A stretch of DNA of 64,000 nucleotides from NCBI GenBank assembly GCA_025617375.2, contig JAMYGW020000002.1:2728001-2792000 (forward strand). Direction: 5' to 3'. The translations under genes were made by a program, and so were the position numbers. Source of the stretch: Acarospora socialis. Its lineage: Eukaryota; Ascomycota; Lecanoromycetes; Acarosporales; Acarosporaceae. Under the pieces are notes generated by a model. The model was not told the origin of the DNA, searched no databases, and worked only from the letters and a program-made list of their open reading frames with translations. This document shows positions 1 through 10,600 of the stretch, piece by piece (the first letter of the stretch is position 1; every line of letters begins with the position of its first letter).

Positions 1-1
1 A

Positions 2-670
2 TGGTGGTGGAGCTCGTCCCAGTCCACTGATGACCAACCTACACCACCACCACCACCATTACCATCACCGCCATACAATGAAACCTCCGCCCCGGAACCC
101 CCAGTTTCACCACCAGACATCGCCAACACGCCCCGCCAGCTCACGCGCGACGAACAAGCCGACGCCGACCTAAAAGAGCTCCTCGCCCAATTCTCCACCG
201 AAATCGCCACCCACACCAGCACGCGCGCCTCGCGCACCGACGGCAGCGACCTCCCCCCACCCAACAACACCACCACCCCCACCCCCACCCCCACCGCCCC
301 ATCCACCATCTCCCCCGACTCGCTCTTCCCAACCAGCATGTCCTGCCGACAAGCCTTCGACAGCGCCTTCTACTGCCAGTCGCTGGGCGGGCAGTTCAAC
401 AACATCTACCGGTACGGCGAGATGCGCGACTGTTCGGCCAACTGGTCGCAGTTCTGGTTCTGCATGCGCAGCAAGTCGCAGCAGGAGGAGAAACGTCGGC
501 ACATGATCCAGGAGCACTATCGGCAGCGCGCCGTCAAGTATAAGGTGGGTCCGAGCAGCGAGGATGTGTGGGAGGTCAGGACGGAGCCGGTGGTGGGTGC
601 GTTTCAGGGCGATTTGGAGGCGTTGGAGAGGGAGGAGGAGCAGAAGGTGGAGAGGGAGGGGTTGGTTTGA
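2..670 (+). CDS. EMI1: Emi1-like twin CX9C protein (DUF3128), 5' end cut by window
   Basis: The frame is open from base 2 and ends at TGA 668-670, so the start codon lies upstream. ATG at base 1 is in another frame and stops at once. The first visible residues are WWWSSSQ, followed by a Pro/Thr-rich, probably disordered stretch. The folded part begins near base 338 with two CX9C motifs, CRQAFDSAFYC and CSANWSQFWFC, the signature of small twin-CX9C proteins of the mitochondrial intermembrane space. The pattern SCRQAFDSAFYC and the WSQFWFC core match the DUF3128/Emi1 family. In budding yeast EMI1 is linked to early meiotic induction and respiratory growth; a role here is inference. The C-terminal tail is charged and rich in Glu. 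No intron is needed in the visible part. Confidence 0.85.
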   Translation, partial: WWWSSSQSTDDQPTPPPPPLPSPPYNETSAPEPPVSPPDIANTPRQLTRDEQADADLKELLAQFSTEIATHTSTRASRTDGSDLPPPNNTTTPTPTPTAPSTISPDSLFPTSMSCRQAFDSAFYCQSLGGQFNNIYRYGEMRDCSANWSQFWFCMRSKSQQEEKRRHMIQEHYRQRAVKYKVGPSSEDVWEVRTEPVVGAFQGDLEALEREEEQKVEREGLV

Positions 671-2198
671 TGGTGCCGAGAGGGGGGTTTGCATGGCAGT
701 GGTGTTGGGAATGGTGCTCCGGCGCTGTTCCGGGATCTGTTGAGGCGTATAGAAGGTGGCCGTGAGGACGGCTCCTCTGTGCCGGTGGACCGGGACGAGC
801 CATGGGAGCATTGAGGTGTAGGATAGAACAACGGTCGAGCAGTTCAAGCTCAGATCCGACGGTGCCTGTCGCTGTTCTCCCATCGAAGAGTAGCTCCTCG
901 GCTTCTACTTAAGCATAGCGTGTTGGTCCATTTGCTGGGATATCATTTGCAATATGCATACTACACGACGACATATTCTATCTAAGAAGGCTACTTTGAA
1001 CAGTTTCTCCATGCTAAGTGGCGTGACCTGCGAAGAATTTTTGCGCTGTATTAGCAACCACACCAAACATGTGGTAGTACCTATGTACGACAGTATCATA
1101 CCAGGCCAATGAGTGTCCCATGCTCCAATGCAGGCCCATATCTGCGCTACGTCGAAGAAACCTGGCACTCCGTATTAGTGAACACCACCCACTCGAAAGG
1201 GTTGTACAACATCAACCCGCCGTCCTAACATACTACTGGATAAAATACCCAGCCTTCGTATGAATGCCAACAAGGACGACGCTGAAAAGTTTATAGGTTG
1301 TGAGGATGAGAGAGCGTGGCTTGGATTTGAAGTCGGAATCCCCGTTCTTCTGCTCCCTTTTATCAGACCCAATGACTAAAGTCGAAATAGTACGCTTCTG
1401 AAGACCTCTACAAGTATGGGAAAGATGAGTTTGGAAGAGGTTGCAAGCTTGATTCCAAGACCGCTTGGAAAAGCTTGGACCCAGAGAAAAAAGAGACGAG
1501 TATTCGAATGATGGATGAGCTGTGTAAGGAAAGAAAGATACATCGTGAAGGGGGGAACCTGGCTGAGTGGAGGGTGTATCAGCTCCATCGAACATCCACA
1601 AAGGTGAAACCCAAAGAGCAGGGTACAAGTGCAATTGGTATTCAAAGCTTTTGACCCGCAAGAGATCAACAAGCGCTGATTTCTGTGCTTATGAGTTGCT
1701 GGCCCCTCTCAGGATACCGCTACTCTGCCATATGATCCAGTCAAGGAGGCAGTAGAGCGCATGGAGTGACAAGTGGATGCGCAGGAGAGGATTACAGAAA
1801 TGTGCTGCGATGCAACTGTTCTTGACGTTACTGTACTACTTCGCCACCACTCGCTCTGCCTGTTAATCCAATGAAAAAGCATTGTACCACAATTGGCCCC
1901 TCCTATCGAGTGCTTCATTCTTAGTCTGTTGTGGCATTAGGTGAGTAATGTAGATAATGGAGATTATTGACTTGTTTGAATTGAGGCACGATTTCGTGCA
2001 AATCTAAGTTACAGAGAGACAGCCAGCTTTTCCGCCATGATTCATGATCATTAAGATGATGAGAAAAGTGTAGACACGACCTACTATGTCCACAGAAGAC
2101 CAGATGGAAGACTTCGACACCGAGACCGTTGGTCGATGGGCTTGCTAATGCGATTTGAGAGCGAAGAAAAGCCATACGAAGAGGATCGAGTCAAATGC
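671..2198. other. Intergenic region; one weak unexplained open frame
   Basis: About 1.5 kb lies between the Emi1-like stop and the HSP70 stop, with ordinary base composition. The two genes are convergent, so both 3' UTRs and terminators should lie here. The only coding-like stretch is an 87-codon stop-free frame on + at 1391-1654. Its amino-acid mix (Lys, Glu, Trp, Arg) looks protein-like, for example KTAWKSLDPEKKE and GGNLAEWRVYQL, but it has no good start and I could not splice it cleanly to neighbouring frames. I recognise no family. It may be a decayed gene or a chance frame. Confidence 0.45.
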
Positions 2199-4160
2199 TT
2201 AGTCGACCTCCTCGACGGTTGGACCGTCATCGTGCCCACCAGCGGCGTGGCCACCAGCTCCTGGGAAACCGCCTGGACCCCCTGCACCGGGGAAGCCACC
2301 CGGAGCGCCTTCACCGCCAGCACCAGCTCCGTAGAACTTCATCATGATCGGGTTGGCGACACCTTCCAGCTCCTTCTGCTGGGACTCGTACTCATCCTTG
2401 GTGGCGGTCTGGTTGTCATCTAACCAGGAAACAGTCTTGTCGATCTCGGCCTTCAACTTCTCCTTGTCACCGGCATCGAGCTTCTCGTCCACCTTGGAGT
2501 CGGAGAGGGTGTTCCTGAGCGAGTATGCGTATGACTCGAGAGCGTTCTTGGCGCCGATACGAGAAGCCTCAGCCTCATCCTCAGCCTTGTACTTCTCGGC
2601 CTCCGCCAACATACGTTCGATTTCTTCCTTCGACAGACGACCCTTGTCGTTGGTGATGACGATCTTGTTGGTTTTACCGGTACCCTTCTCGAGCGCTGAA
2701 ACATTAATGATACCGTTTGCGTCAACGTCAAAGGTGACCTCTATCTGAGGGACACCACGCGGCGCGGGTGGGATGCCAGTAAGTTCGAACTTTCCAAGCA
2801 AGTTGTTGTCCTTGGTGCGGGCACGCTCACCCTCGAAGACTTGAATGAGCACACCGGGCTGGTTGTCGGAAAAGGTAGAGAAGACCTCGGATTTTTTGGT
2901 CGGGATGGTGGTGTTTCGCTTGATGAGTGGGGTCATGACACCACCAGCGGTCTCGATACCGATAGAAAGTGGGGCAACGTCGAGCAAAAGGATCTCGTTG
3001 GTGGATTTGGAAGAGGTGTCACCGGACAAGATGGCGGCTTGCACGGCAGCACCGTAGGCAACAGCCTCATCAGGGTTGATTGACTTGTTAGGCTCCTTGC
3101 CGTTGAAGAAGTCCGAGACGAGTTTCTGGATCTTTGGAATACGGGTGGAACCACCAACCAAGACGATTTCGTGAACAGATGACTTGTCAATCTTGGCGTC
3201 ACGGAGGACACGCTCGACTGGCTCCATGGTAGACCGGAAGAGGTCCTGGCAGAGCTCTTCAAATCGGGCACGGGTGATCGATGTGTAGAAGTCGATGCCC
3301 TCGTAGAGCGAGTCGATTTCAATTGAGGTTTGTGCCGACGATGACAGGGTACGCTTGGCACGCTCACAAGCAGTGCGGAGACGGCGGAGCGCACGAGCGT
3401 TCGACGAAAGATCTTTCTTGTGTTTCCGCTTGAATTCGTTGACGAAGTGGTTGACTAGACGGTTGTCGAAGTCCTCACCACCCAAATGGGTGTCTCCAGC
3501 GGTGGACTTGACTTCGAAGATACCTTCCTCAATAGTCAAGAGGGAGACATCAAACGTACCACCACCCAAGTCGAAGATGAGTACATTTCGCTCGCCCTCG
3601 GTCTTCTTGTCGAGACCGTAGGCAATCGCAGCGGCGGTAGGTTCGTTGATGATACGGAGGACGTTGAGACCGGCGATCAAGCCGGCATCCTTTGTGGCTT
3701 GACGTTGGGAGTCGTTGAAGTAGGCTGGGACTGTGACAACGGCGTTGTTGACGGTACCTCCCAGGTATGACTCGGCCGTTTCCCTCATCTTCGTCAAGAC
3801 CATCGACGAGATCTCCTCTGGTGTGAACTGCTTGGTCTCGCCCTTGAACTCGACTTCGACGACTGGCTTGCCAGCCTTCTCGATGACCTTGAAGGGGAAG
3901 TGCTTCATGTCGGCCTGGACCTCAGCGTCGTTGAACTTCCGACCAATCAGACGCTTGGCATCGAAGACAGTGTTCGTAGGGTTCATGGCGACTTGGTTTT
4001 TCGCAGCATCACCAATAAGACGCTCAGTGTCGGTGAAAGCAACGAACGAGGGCGTCGTACGGTTACCCTGGTCGTTGGCGATGATTTCGATTCGATCATC
4101 TCGAAAGATACCGACGCACGAGTAGGTCGTACCAAGATCAATGCCAATAGCTGGCGCCAT
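2199..4160 (-). CDS. Cytosolic heat shock protein 70 (Ssa/Hsp70), intronless
   Basis: This is a complete 653-residue Hsp70 in one uninterrupted frame. The chaperone binds and releases unfolded polypeptides in an ATP cycle with J-domain and nucleotide-exchange partners. The N-terminal ATPase domain (about residues 1-385) carries the three family signatures: [11 protein letters not shown] near residue 7, [12 protein letters not shown] near 195, and [14 protein letters not shown] near 335. The substrate-binding domain follows. The end has Gly-Gly-Phe-Pro repeats and terminates in EEVD, the mark of cytosolic/nuclear members that dock TPR co-chaperones. There is no signal peptide and no KDEL-type tail, so ER and mitochondrial paralogues are excluded. 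The length is typical. Many filamentous ascomycete SSA genes have introns; none is needed here. A TATA box and heat-shock elements lie upstream (4324-4430), consistent with stress induction. Confidence 0.97.
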   Translation of the reverse strand: MAPAIGIDLGTTYSCVGIFRDDRIEIIANDQGNRTTPSFVAFTDTERLIGDAAKNQVAMNPTNTVFDAKRLIGRKFNDAEVQADMKHFPFKVIEKAGKPVVEVEFKGETKQFTPEEISSMVLTKMRETAESYLGGTVNNAVVTVPAYFNDSQRQATKDAGLIAGLNVLRIINEPTAAAIAYGLDKKTEGERNVLIFDLGGGTFDVSLLTIEEGIFEVKSTAGDTHLGGEDFDNRLVNHFVNEFKRKHKKDLSSNARALRRLRTACERAKRTLSSSAQTSIEIDSLYEGIDFYTSITRARFEELCQDLFRSTMEPVERVLRDAKIDKSSVHEIVLVGGSTRIPKIQKLVSDFFNGKEPNKSINPDEAVAYGAAVQAAILSGDTSSKSTNEILLLDVAPLSIGIETAGGVMTPLIKRNTTIPTKKSEVFSTFSDNQPGVLIQVFEGERARTKDNNLLGKFELTGIPPAPRGVPQIEVTFDVDANGIINVSALEKGTGKTNKIVITNDKGRLSKEEIERMLAEAEKYKAEDEAEASRIGAKNALESYAYSLRNTLSDSKVDEKLDAGDKEKLKAEIDKTVSWLDDNQTATKDEYESQQKELEGVANPIMMKFYGAGAGGEGAPGGFPGAGGPGGFPGAGGHAAGGHDDGPTVEEVD

Positions 4161-4323
4161 GTTGTAAAGGTGAGATTTGATTTAGGTGGTAGAAAATGAA
4201 GGTGGTATGCGAGTGAGAGTTTGGTTTGAGAGCTGTTAAGAGTTATGGCAGACTCTGTGTGAAGATTGGATGTGTGTTTTGGAATGTGTGGAAAATGTTG
4301 TGTGTTCGGTGAGTGGAAAATGT

Positions 4324-4430
4324 TTCTTATACCCCAAGGCTGGTGAATTTTGCGCGAGAACCTTCCACCGTTTCTATGTAGATCCACAAGATTCTACGGC
4401 CACCCAGAACAAGCTCCAGACTTCCGGAAG
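4324..4430 (-). promoter_or_regulatory. HSP70 promoter: TATA box and heat-shock elements
   Basis: Read on the minus strand, TATAAGAA lies at 4331-4324, about 165 bp upstream of the HSP70 ATG. Further upstream is AGAAnnTTCC (4357-4366), and then TTC/GAA units at 4391-4395, 4406-4410, 4421-4425 and 4426-4430. These last four fall in one 5-bp register, the spacing that Hsf1 trimers recognise. The core CTTCCGGAAG at 4421-4430 is the clearest pair. The sites are visible in the sequence; induction by heat is inferred from family knowledge. Confidence 0.7.
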
Positions 4431-7400
4431 CTACGGCGTAACAGATTTTCGGTTCTACGTCAGATAAGTCACTGCCTACAGCCTTTGTTATATATGCATA
4501 CAATCACTCCAACTGGTCTGAACAACAGAACATAATATAGTCATCTTGTTGTTCCTGTATCCTTCCTCTGTTTACTATGGGTGACGTAGCTAGAGTATTC
4601 TGCTTACCTACCTACTAAAGTGGAAAGGTCGCTGATAAGAACTCGCTTGTGATACACATCACTGATGGGCATTTGAGGCTTCAATCTTTCAGCATGAAGC
4701 TTGTCGTCTTAGCATTCTTCAGATTTTTCGGTGACATCCATGACAAAACTGAGCATCATCTTGTCCGTAGACCAGAAAATGAGCACAATGCTTGCGTTTG
4801 GAGATTAAACTGACTGCATTCACAAGCTGCTGAGGAAGGTAGTATTTCGACGTTTAATCTAAATAATTATCAGATGAAGAACAACTCTCCAGGAAGTAAG
4901 ATTTGAATATATGATGGATTTGAACTCATAGACCTTGCCCTTATCTGGATTGTGCATCCCACTTTCGTTACACCAAAGTAATAGGAAAAGAGCCGTCCGG
5001 GATACATAACTGTTCATGGGCCGCTGTTCGTCGACCGGATGCAGTCATTATTGCTGGTTGCAACTGCCTTAGAGCGAGCTTCAAGGGCTATTGTGAGTTG
5101 GGACCATCATGCTCTTGCGATATCAATCGGTCAATGGCTCCAAAACAAAGTCATGAGGACGAAGCTTCTGTCGCTAGATTTATGCATGAATCTTTTATTT
5201 TACAGACGGACTGAATTGGGAGAAATATCGAACGACAGCCTCCTTGAAGTACTGGCAACTTACATGTTGTCCCCTGTTGGGACCTTTCGAAGAGTCAGTC
5301 GCCAAAGAACACAATCAGTGGACTGGCATGTGGCCACCATTCTCCGATCTCTCTTGGTCTGGCAGAAATCCTCTTTGGCGCGGTCGGTGGGCGGTAGGTA
5401 TCAAGAGTTTCAGTCCTTAAGTTACCGTTCGAGTCAGTTCCAGCATTGAATTTGATGCTGCACCGGGACACGTGAGCGCCGAGGTCTTCTCCGCCAAATG
5501 CCCTACCGCTCTCGTGAATCGATCCAACAGCGGTTTTAGTGGTACTTTAGGCGGCAGTGTACCCGCAGGCTAGTTGAAACAGAAACCCATGTGTGGCAAT
5601 GGTCAAACGCCAAGCTGTATCCCATGAAGCACAACCTGGGTAGGGCAGGCTTTCTGTTTCGCATGGTAATTGGAAAAGCGCTCGACAGGAAGTGCGTTTG
5701 GAAAGTGTGACTGCCCCAAGTTACCTCATGTAGTCAGCTTCGTTCGCGGTGCGTGATCGGAGGTGCCAAGCTCCCCTGGTAAGGCGGTAAAGGAGGCGCC
5801 TCTTCGACGTCGAAGTGCCGGGCGATCTCGGAACATTTCTTGGCAACGACGAAGCAGATACGGTAAAGCGACCCGATGGGTATCCGCATTCTGCCGGTGC
5901 CAACTCACATATACCTTGAGTGCCTTGACGTACAGCCGTATAGCAGTAGGTACCTTAAGGTAGGTACTGAGCTGCTGGTTCTGACGTGCTGGATGATGTA
6001 TTCGCCCAAACTGTTATACGAATGCCTTCGTGCCTAAAAGCGACCTTCGAGTCGGTCGGAAGGAAATTTGCGATAGCCCTATATCCGTCCGCTCGATGAG
6101 ACGATGGGGTAAGACTGATAAGGCCCACATCCGTTAAACCATCAGCCCAGTCGCAGTGCAGCTTTACACAAGTACAAACTCAAGGATGCGGCTCTGTTTA
6201 CGCGCACGGACCAAGCCTCGGTTTTCCATGGCGAACGAATAGGAAGCTCCCGGGGGGTCACAATAAGGTTTCCGTCATCGGAACAGCACAAACGAACAGC
6301 AAGCAGCTTTGCCGCCGGCGCCCATAGATCCTTGCAGTCACATCTGCTAGAGGGAACGGTATAGACCTAAAGCACTGCCACCCGTCCTTGTGTGCATCTA
6401 CACTGCATCTGCATATGTGCAATAATGCTGCTGCTTCATCGGCCCAACGTGGGGTACATACAACCACCACGGGGAAATGGCCGCGCGGACGGCATCTCCT
6501 CCTTCGTGTTACAGGCAGGAGCTGTCAAGATGCTGTTTGGGATCACATCATTCTCTCGGACCCGACGTGAGCGTGCATCGAGGTAGTACACGAATGCGGG
6601 GCAGTAGGCATAGGAAGAGCTCATTGAGTGCTTGGCGTGTAACAAGACTGGAATGACTCGACAGAAGCGCGGCGAAATGCTCTGGACCGTGATATGTATG
6701 CTAGCTTCATATGTCCGTGATGTATCTGGTGACGAAGGAGGCGCCTGGATGCTGCAGGCGGGTGTCGGAGAGGCCATTGGAGAAAAGACGTGGGACTGTC
6801 GCATCGTTATTATTGGGGAACATCAGAAGCAATACTCGGTAATGAAGATGGTTCAAGGCTTTGAACACTGACTTGTACAATAATAATGTAGAAAAAGAAA
6901 TGCCGACCTGTAACAAGCAGTTCCCTTCGACCACCTTCAACCATCATCATCACCTACTGACTTGCCGGTTATCGAGAAAGGACACATAATACTGTTTGGT
7001 TAGGTTGGAACGAGAACCTTAAGGGTATGCCCCGAGGCTGGCCTGTGATTGGATCATAGCTTTCTTATCTTTGAGGGTTCTGGACACCAACGAAGATAGT
7101 TTGCTTACATGTATGTACGAGTAGGTTCGGTCGGGTTTCCCTCCTACATCGGTCGTTGCACATGATAGTTGACTTTCACACTGAATTCGAGGCCCGGGAC
7201 AAATTGCATTGATTATTGCATTGCATCGTGGAACATCTCAAAGATCTGTACTACAACTTCAGTTCGTTCCATCTTGTTATACGGAGTACCTTGGGTACGG
7301 TAAGTTGAGCTGTTGTCTTGGTAAGTTCAGGACCCCACCATCAATTCACACTTGTGGAGCTTAATTTATGCAACATTCACCGTCCGTGCTACTTTTTTTC

Positions 7401-7612
7401 GTCCAACACACATGCTCATCTCCACTTCATGCACCTTTTCCCCTGCCCCAGCACAGATACAAAACTTGTCTACAGTACTCTCCTCTGATCAGTACCGTAG
7501 GTGCTCGCTCCAGTCGTCCAGATAGCCAAAGGGTCAGAAAAACCACTTGTCTGATCACTACCCTCCTACGAGGCAAGTCTGCAGCAAGTTCTTGACGGTC
7601 GCCCTCCGAAGG
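4431..7612. other. Long gene-poor region between HSP70 and GLT1
   Basis: About 3.2 kb of normal-GC, CpG-containing sequence has no recognisable protein or RNA gene on either strand. The longest frame is 136 codons at 5039-5449 (+); it has no family resemblance and looks fortuitous. I found no tRNA box pair and no transposon termini. The last several hundred bases should hold the GLT1 promoter and 5' UTR, since HSP70 and GLT1 are transcribed divergently. Confidence 0.5.
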
Positions 7613-10600
7613 ATGGGTTTCTTGGAGGAGATATATGAACCACAAATCGAGGAAGAACAGCCTGTGAACGTCTACGGGTACCAAAACACACCGGAGAACC
7701 GGTCATGGGCCGGCGCTCTGCCGCTCAAGCAGGGTCTCTATGATCCGGAGTTGGAGAAGGATGCTTGTGGTGTAGGCTTTGCAGCGTAAGTTTGGTACAG
7801 CCTGTCCTTTCTCGTGCGAGGCGAAGCACACTGACACTTCACTTAGCCACATAAAGGGCAAGGCAAGCCACAAGATTATCAGCGATGGTGGGGTTCTCCT
7901 TGGGTCGCATTCTGTGGAAAAGTACTGACCATGGTGCTCCGTAGCCCGGAATCTACTTTGTAACATGACCCATCGGGGAGCGGTCGGCTCGGATGCACGA
8001 GATGGTGATGGCGCCGGGGTGATGACGTCGATCCCACACAAGTTCTTCATCAAGAACTTCGAGCGTGAGACCGGCTACAAGTTGCCCCCGCTAGGGCAGT
8101 ATGCCGCCGGAAACCTGTTCTTCAAGCCTGACACTGAGCTTCTCAAGGAGTCGACGACCCTTTTCGAAGAGATAGCCGACTCGCTTGATCTGAGGGTCTT
8201 GGGCTGGCGGGAAGTGCCACGGGACTCGAGTCTGCTGGGACCCGCGGCACTCTCGCGGGAGCCTGTGATTCTCCAGCCTTTTGTGGTATTGAGATCAGCT
8301 TATGGAGATGGCAAGGCGCCACAAGTTACCGATCCGGAGCGCTTTGATGAGAAAACCTTCGAGCGCCAACTCTACGTACTCCGCAAGCGAGCTACGCATA
8401 CGATTGGTTTGCACAATTGGTTTTACCTGTGTTCCTTGAGCAACAAGAACATTGTTTACAAGGGACAGCTGGCTCCGGTGCAAGTGTATCAGTACTACTA
8501 CGACCTGGTCTCGGTCGACTATGAGGGACACTTCGCTTTGGTACACTCGCGCTTCTCCACCAATACCTTTCCCAGTTGGGACCGTGCACAGCCTCTGCGG
8601 TGGGCAGCTCATAACGGTAAGCTCAAATACGTCTCTGCCGAAGCTGTGCACAAGCTAACATATGCATCCAAGGTGAAATCAATACGTTGCGAGGCAATAA
8701 GAATTGGATGCGTGCACGTGAAGGTGTGCTGAAGTCCCATCTCTTTGGCGACGAGTTGGATCTTCTCTATCCGATTGTGGAGGACGGCGGGTCCGACTCG
8801 GCAGCGTTCGATAACGTGTTGGAGCTGTTGGTTATCAACGGCGTGCTGTCACTCCCGGAGGCGGTTATGCTGATGGTGCCGGAAGCATGGCAGGATAACG
8901 TTGCAATGGAACCTGCGAAAGCAGCTTTCTATGAATGGGCAGCATGTCAAATGGAGCCGTGGGACGGACCAGCATTATTCACCTTCGCCGATGGCCGATA
9001 CTGTGGGGCAAATCTGGACCGGAACGGCCTCCGACCTTGTAGGTACTACATCACCGATGACGACCGTATCATCTGCGCATCCGAAGTGGGTACTATCCTT
9101 CTCGACCCCGAACGCATTGTGCAGAAGGGGCGATTGCAACCCGGCAAGATGTTGCTGGTGGACACCCTGGCAGGTCGCATCGTAGACGATGCTGAATTGA
9201 AGCACACGGTCTCTCATCGTCACGATTTCCGATCATGGCTTCATCAAGAGCTTCTAACCCTCCCTAGCATATTTGAGCAGCTTCAAGACCGAGGCATTGA
9301 TCTTAAATATAAGCTTAACGACCTGACCGTTCAGGGCGAACCGTTGCTGAAAGCGTTCGGCTATTCTTTCGAACAAGTCAGTCTGCTCCTTGGCCCTATG
9401 GCAACGGACTCGAAAGAGGCATTAGGTTCTATGGGAAATGATGCTCCGCTCGCCTGTCTTGCGCAACAGCCCCGGCTGTTATATGAGTACTTCCGCCAGC
9501 TCTTTGCCCAAGTCACCAATCCACCTATCGACCCTATACGAGAGGCAATCGTTATGTCTCTCGAGTGCTACGTTGGTCCTCAAGGTAATCTATTGGAGAT
9601 GGACCCGTCCCAATGCCATCGCTTGCTGTTGCCTTCGCCAGTCCTTTCCATCGAGGACTTCAACGCACTTAGCAAGATTACCACACTCTATGCCGATTGG
9701 CGTGTAAAGACTATCGACATCACTTTCGCAAAGCGAGAAGGTATTCAAGGATATTTTGATGCACTTGACCGAATCTGCGATTCAGCCACTGAAGGCATCG
9801 AGCAAAGTCAGAGGGTCTTGATCCTCTCTGACCGGGCAACCTCTCCCGATCGGGTACCTGTATCCGCCCTTCTAGCCACTGGACTCGTTCATCACCACTT
9901 GGTCCGCAACAAGTGGAGATCTCAGGCTGCTCTGGTTGTAGAGACTGCTGAAGCCCGTGAAGTTCACCACATGTGTGTTCTACTTGGCTATGGTGCCGAC
10001 GCGATTTGCCCGTATCTTGCCATGGAATGTATTCTGAAGATGAATCGCGAAAAGCTTATCAGGAAGAAGCTCTCTGACGACCAGGTCATCCAGAACTACA
10101 AGTACTCTTGCGATGGTGGGATCTTGAAGGTTATGAGCAAGATGGGTATCTCGACCTTGCAAAGCTACAAGGGCGCTCAGATATTTGAGGCTCTCGGTGT
10201 CGATGACTCGGTCGTGGACAGGTGCTTCACCGGGACCGCAACACGCATCAAGGGCATCACGTTTGAGCTTATCGCTCAGGATGCCTTCGCATTTCACGAG
10301 AAAGGATTCCCTTCGCGACACATCACGAGCATCCCTGGTCTCGCAGAATCTGGCGAGTATCACTGGAGAGATGGCGGAGAGGCGCACATCAACGACCCCG
10401 TAAGCATTGCCAATATCCAAGACGCCGTTCGTACCAAGAACGACAAGTCCTATGAGGCATATTCGCTATCAGAGTATGAGCAGATCAAAAATTGCACACT
10501 ACGAGGCATCCTTGATTTTGACTTCGAAGAGCGAACCCCGGTGCCAATTGACCAGGTAGAGCCCTGGACGGAGATAGTCAGACGATTTGTTACAGGAGCC

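Noticed and set aside
170-883. 237-codon minus-strand frame opposite the Emi1-like gene
   Set aside because: It is antisense to a gene with a clear twin-CX9C motif; its low-complexity Gly/Leu/Pro content comes from GC-biased codons on the other strand.
1233-1661. 142-codon minus-strand frame
   Set aside because: No motif or family resemblance; it overlaps a more protein-like plus-strand frame and has no supporting introns or neighbours.
5039-5449. 136-codon plus-strand frame
   Set aside because: Composition is not protein-like in a recognisable way and no family comes to mind; a chance frame of this length is possible in normal-GC DNA.
7547-7612. Upstream TTG extension of GLT1 exon 1
   Set aside because: It has no ATG; ATG 7613 has a good context and puts the catalytic Cys at residue 52, as in related enzymes.
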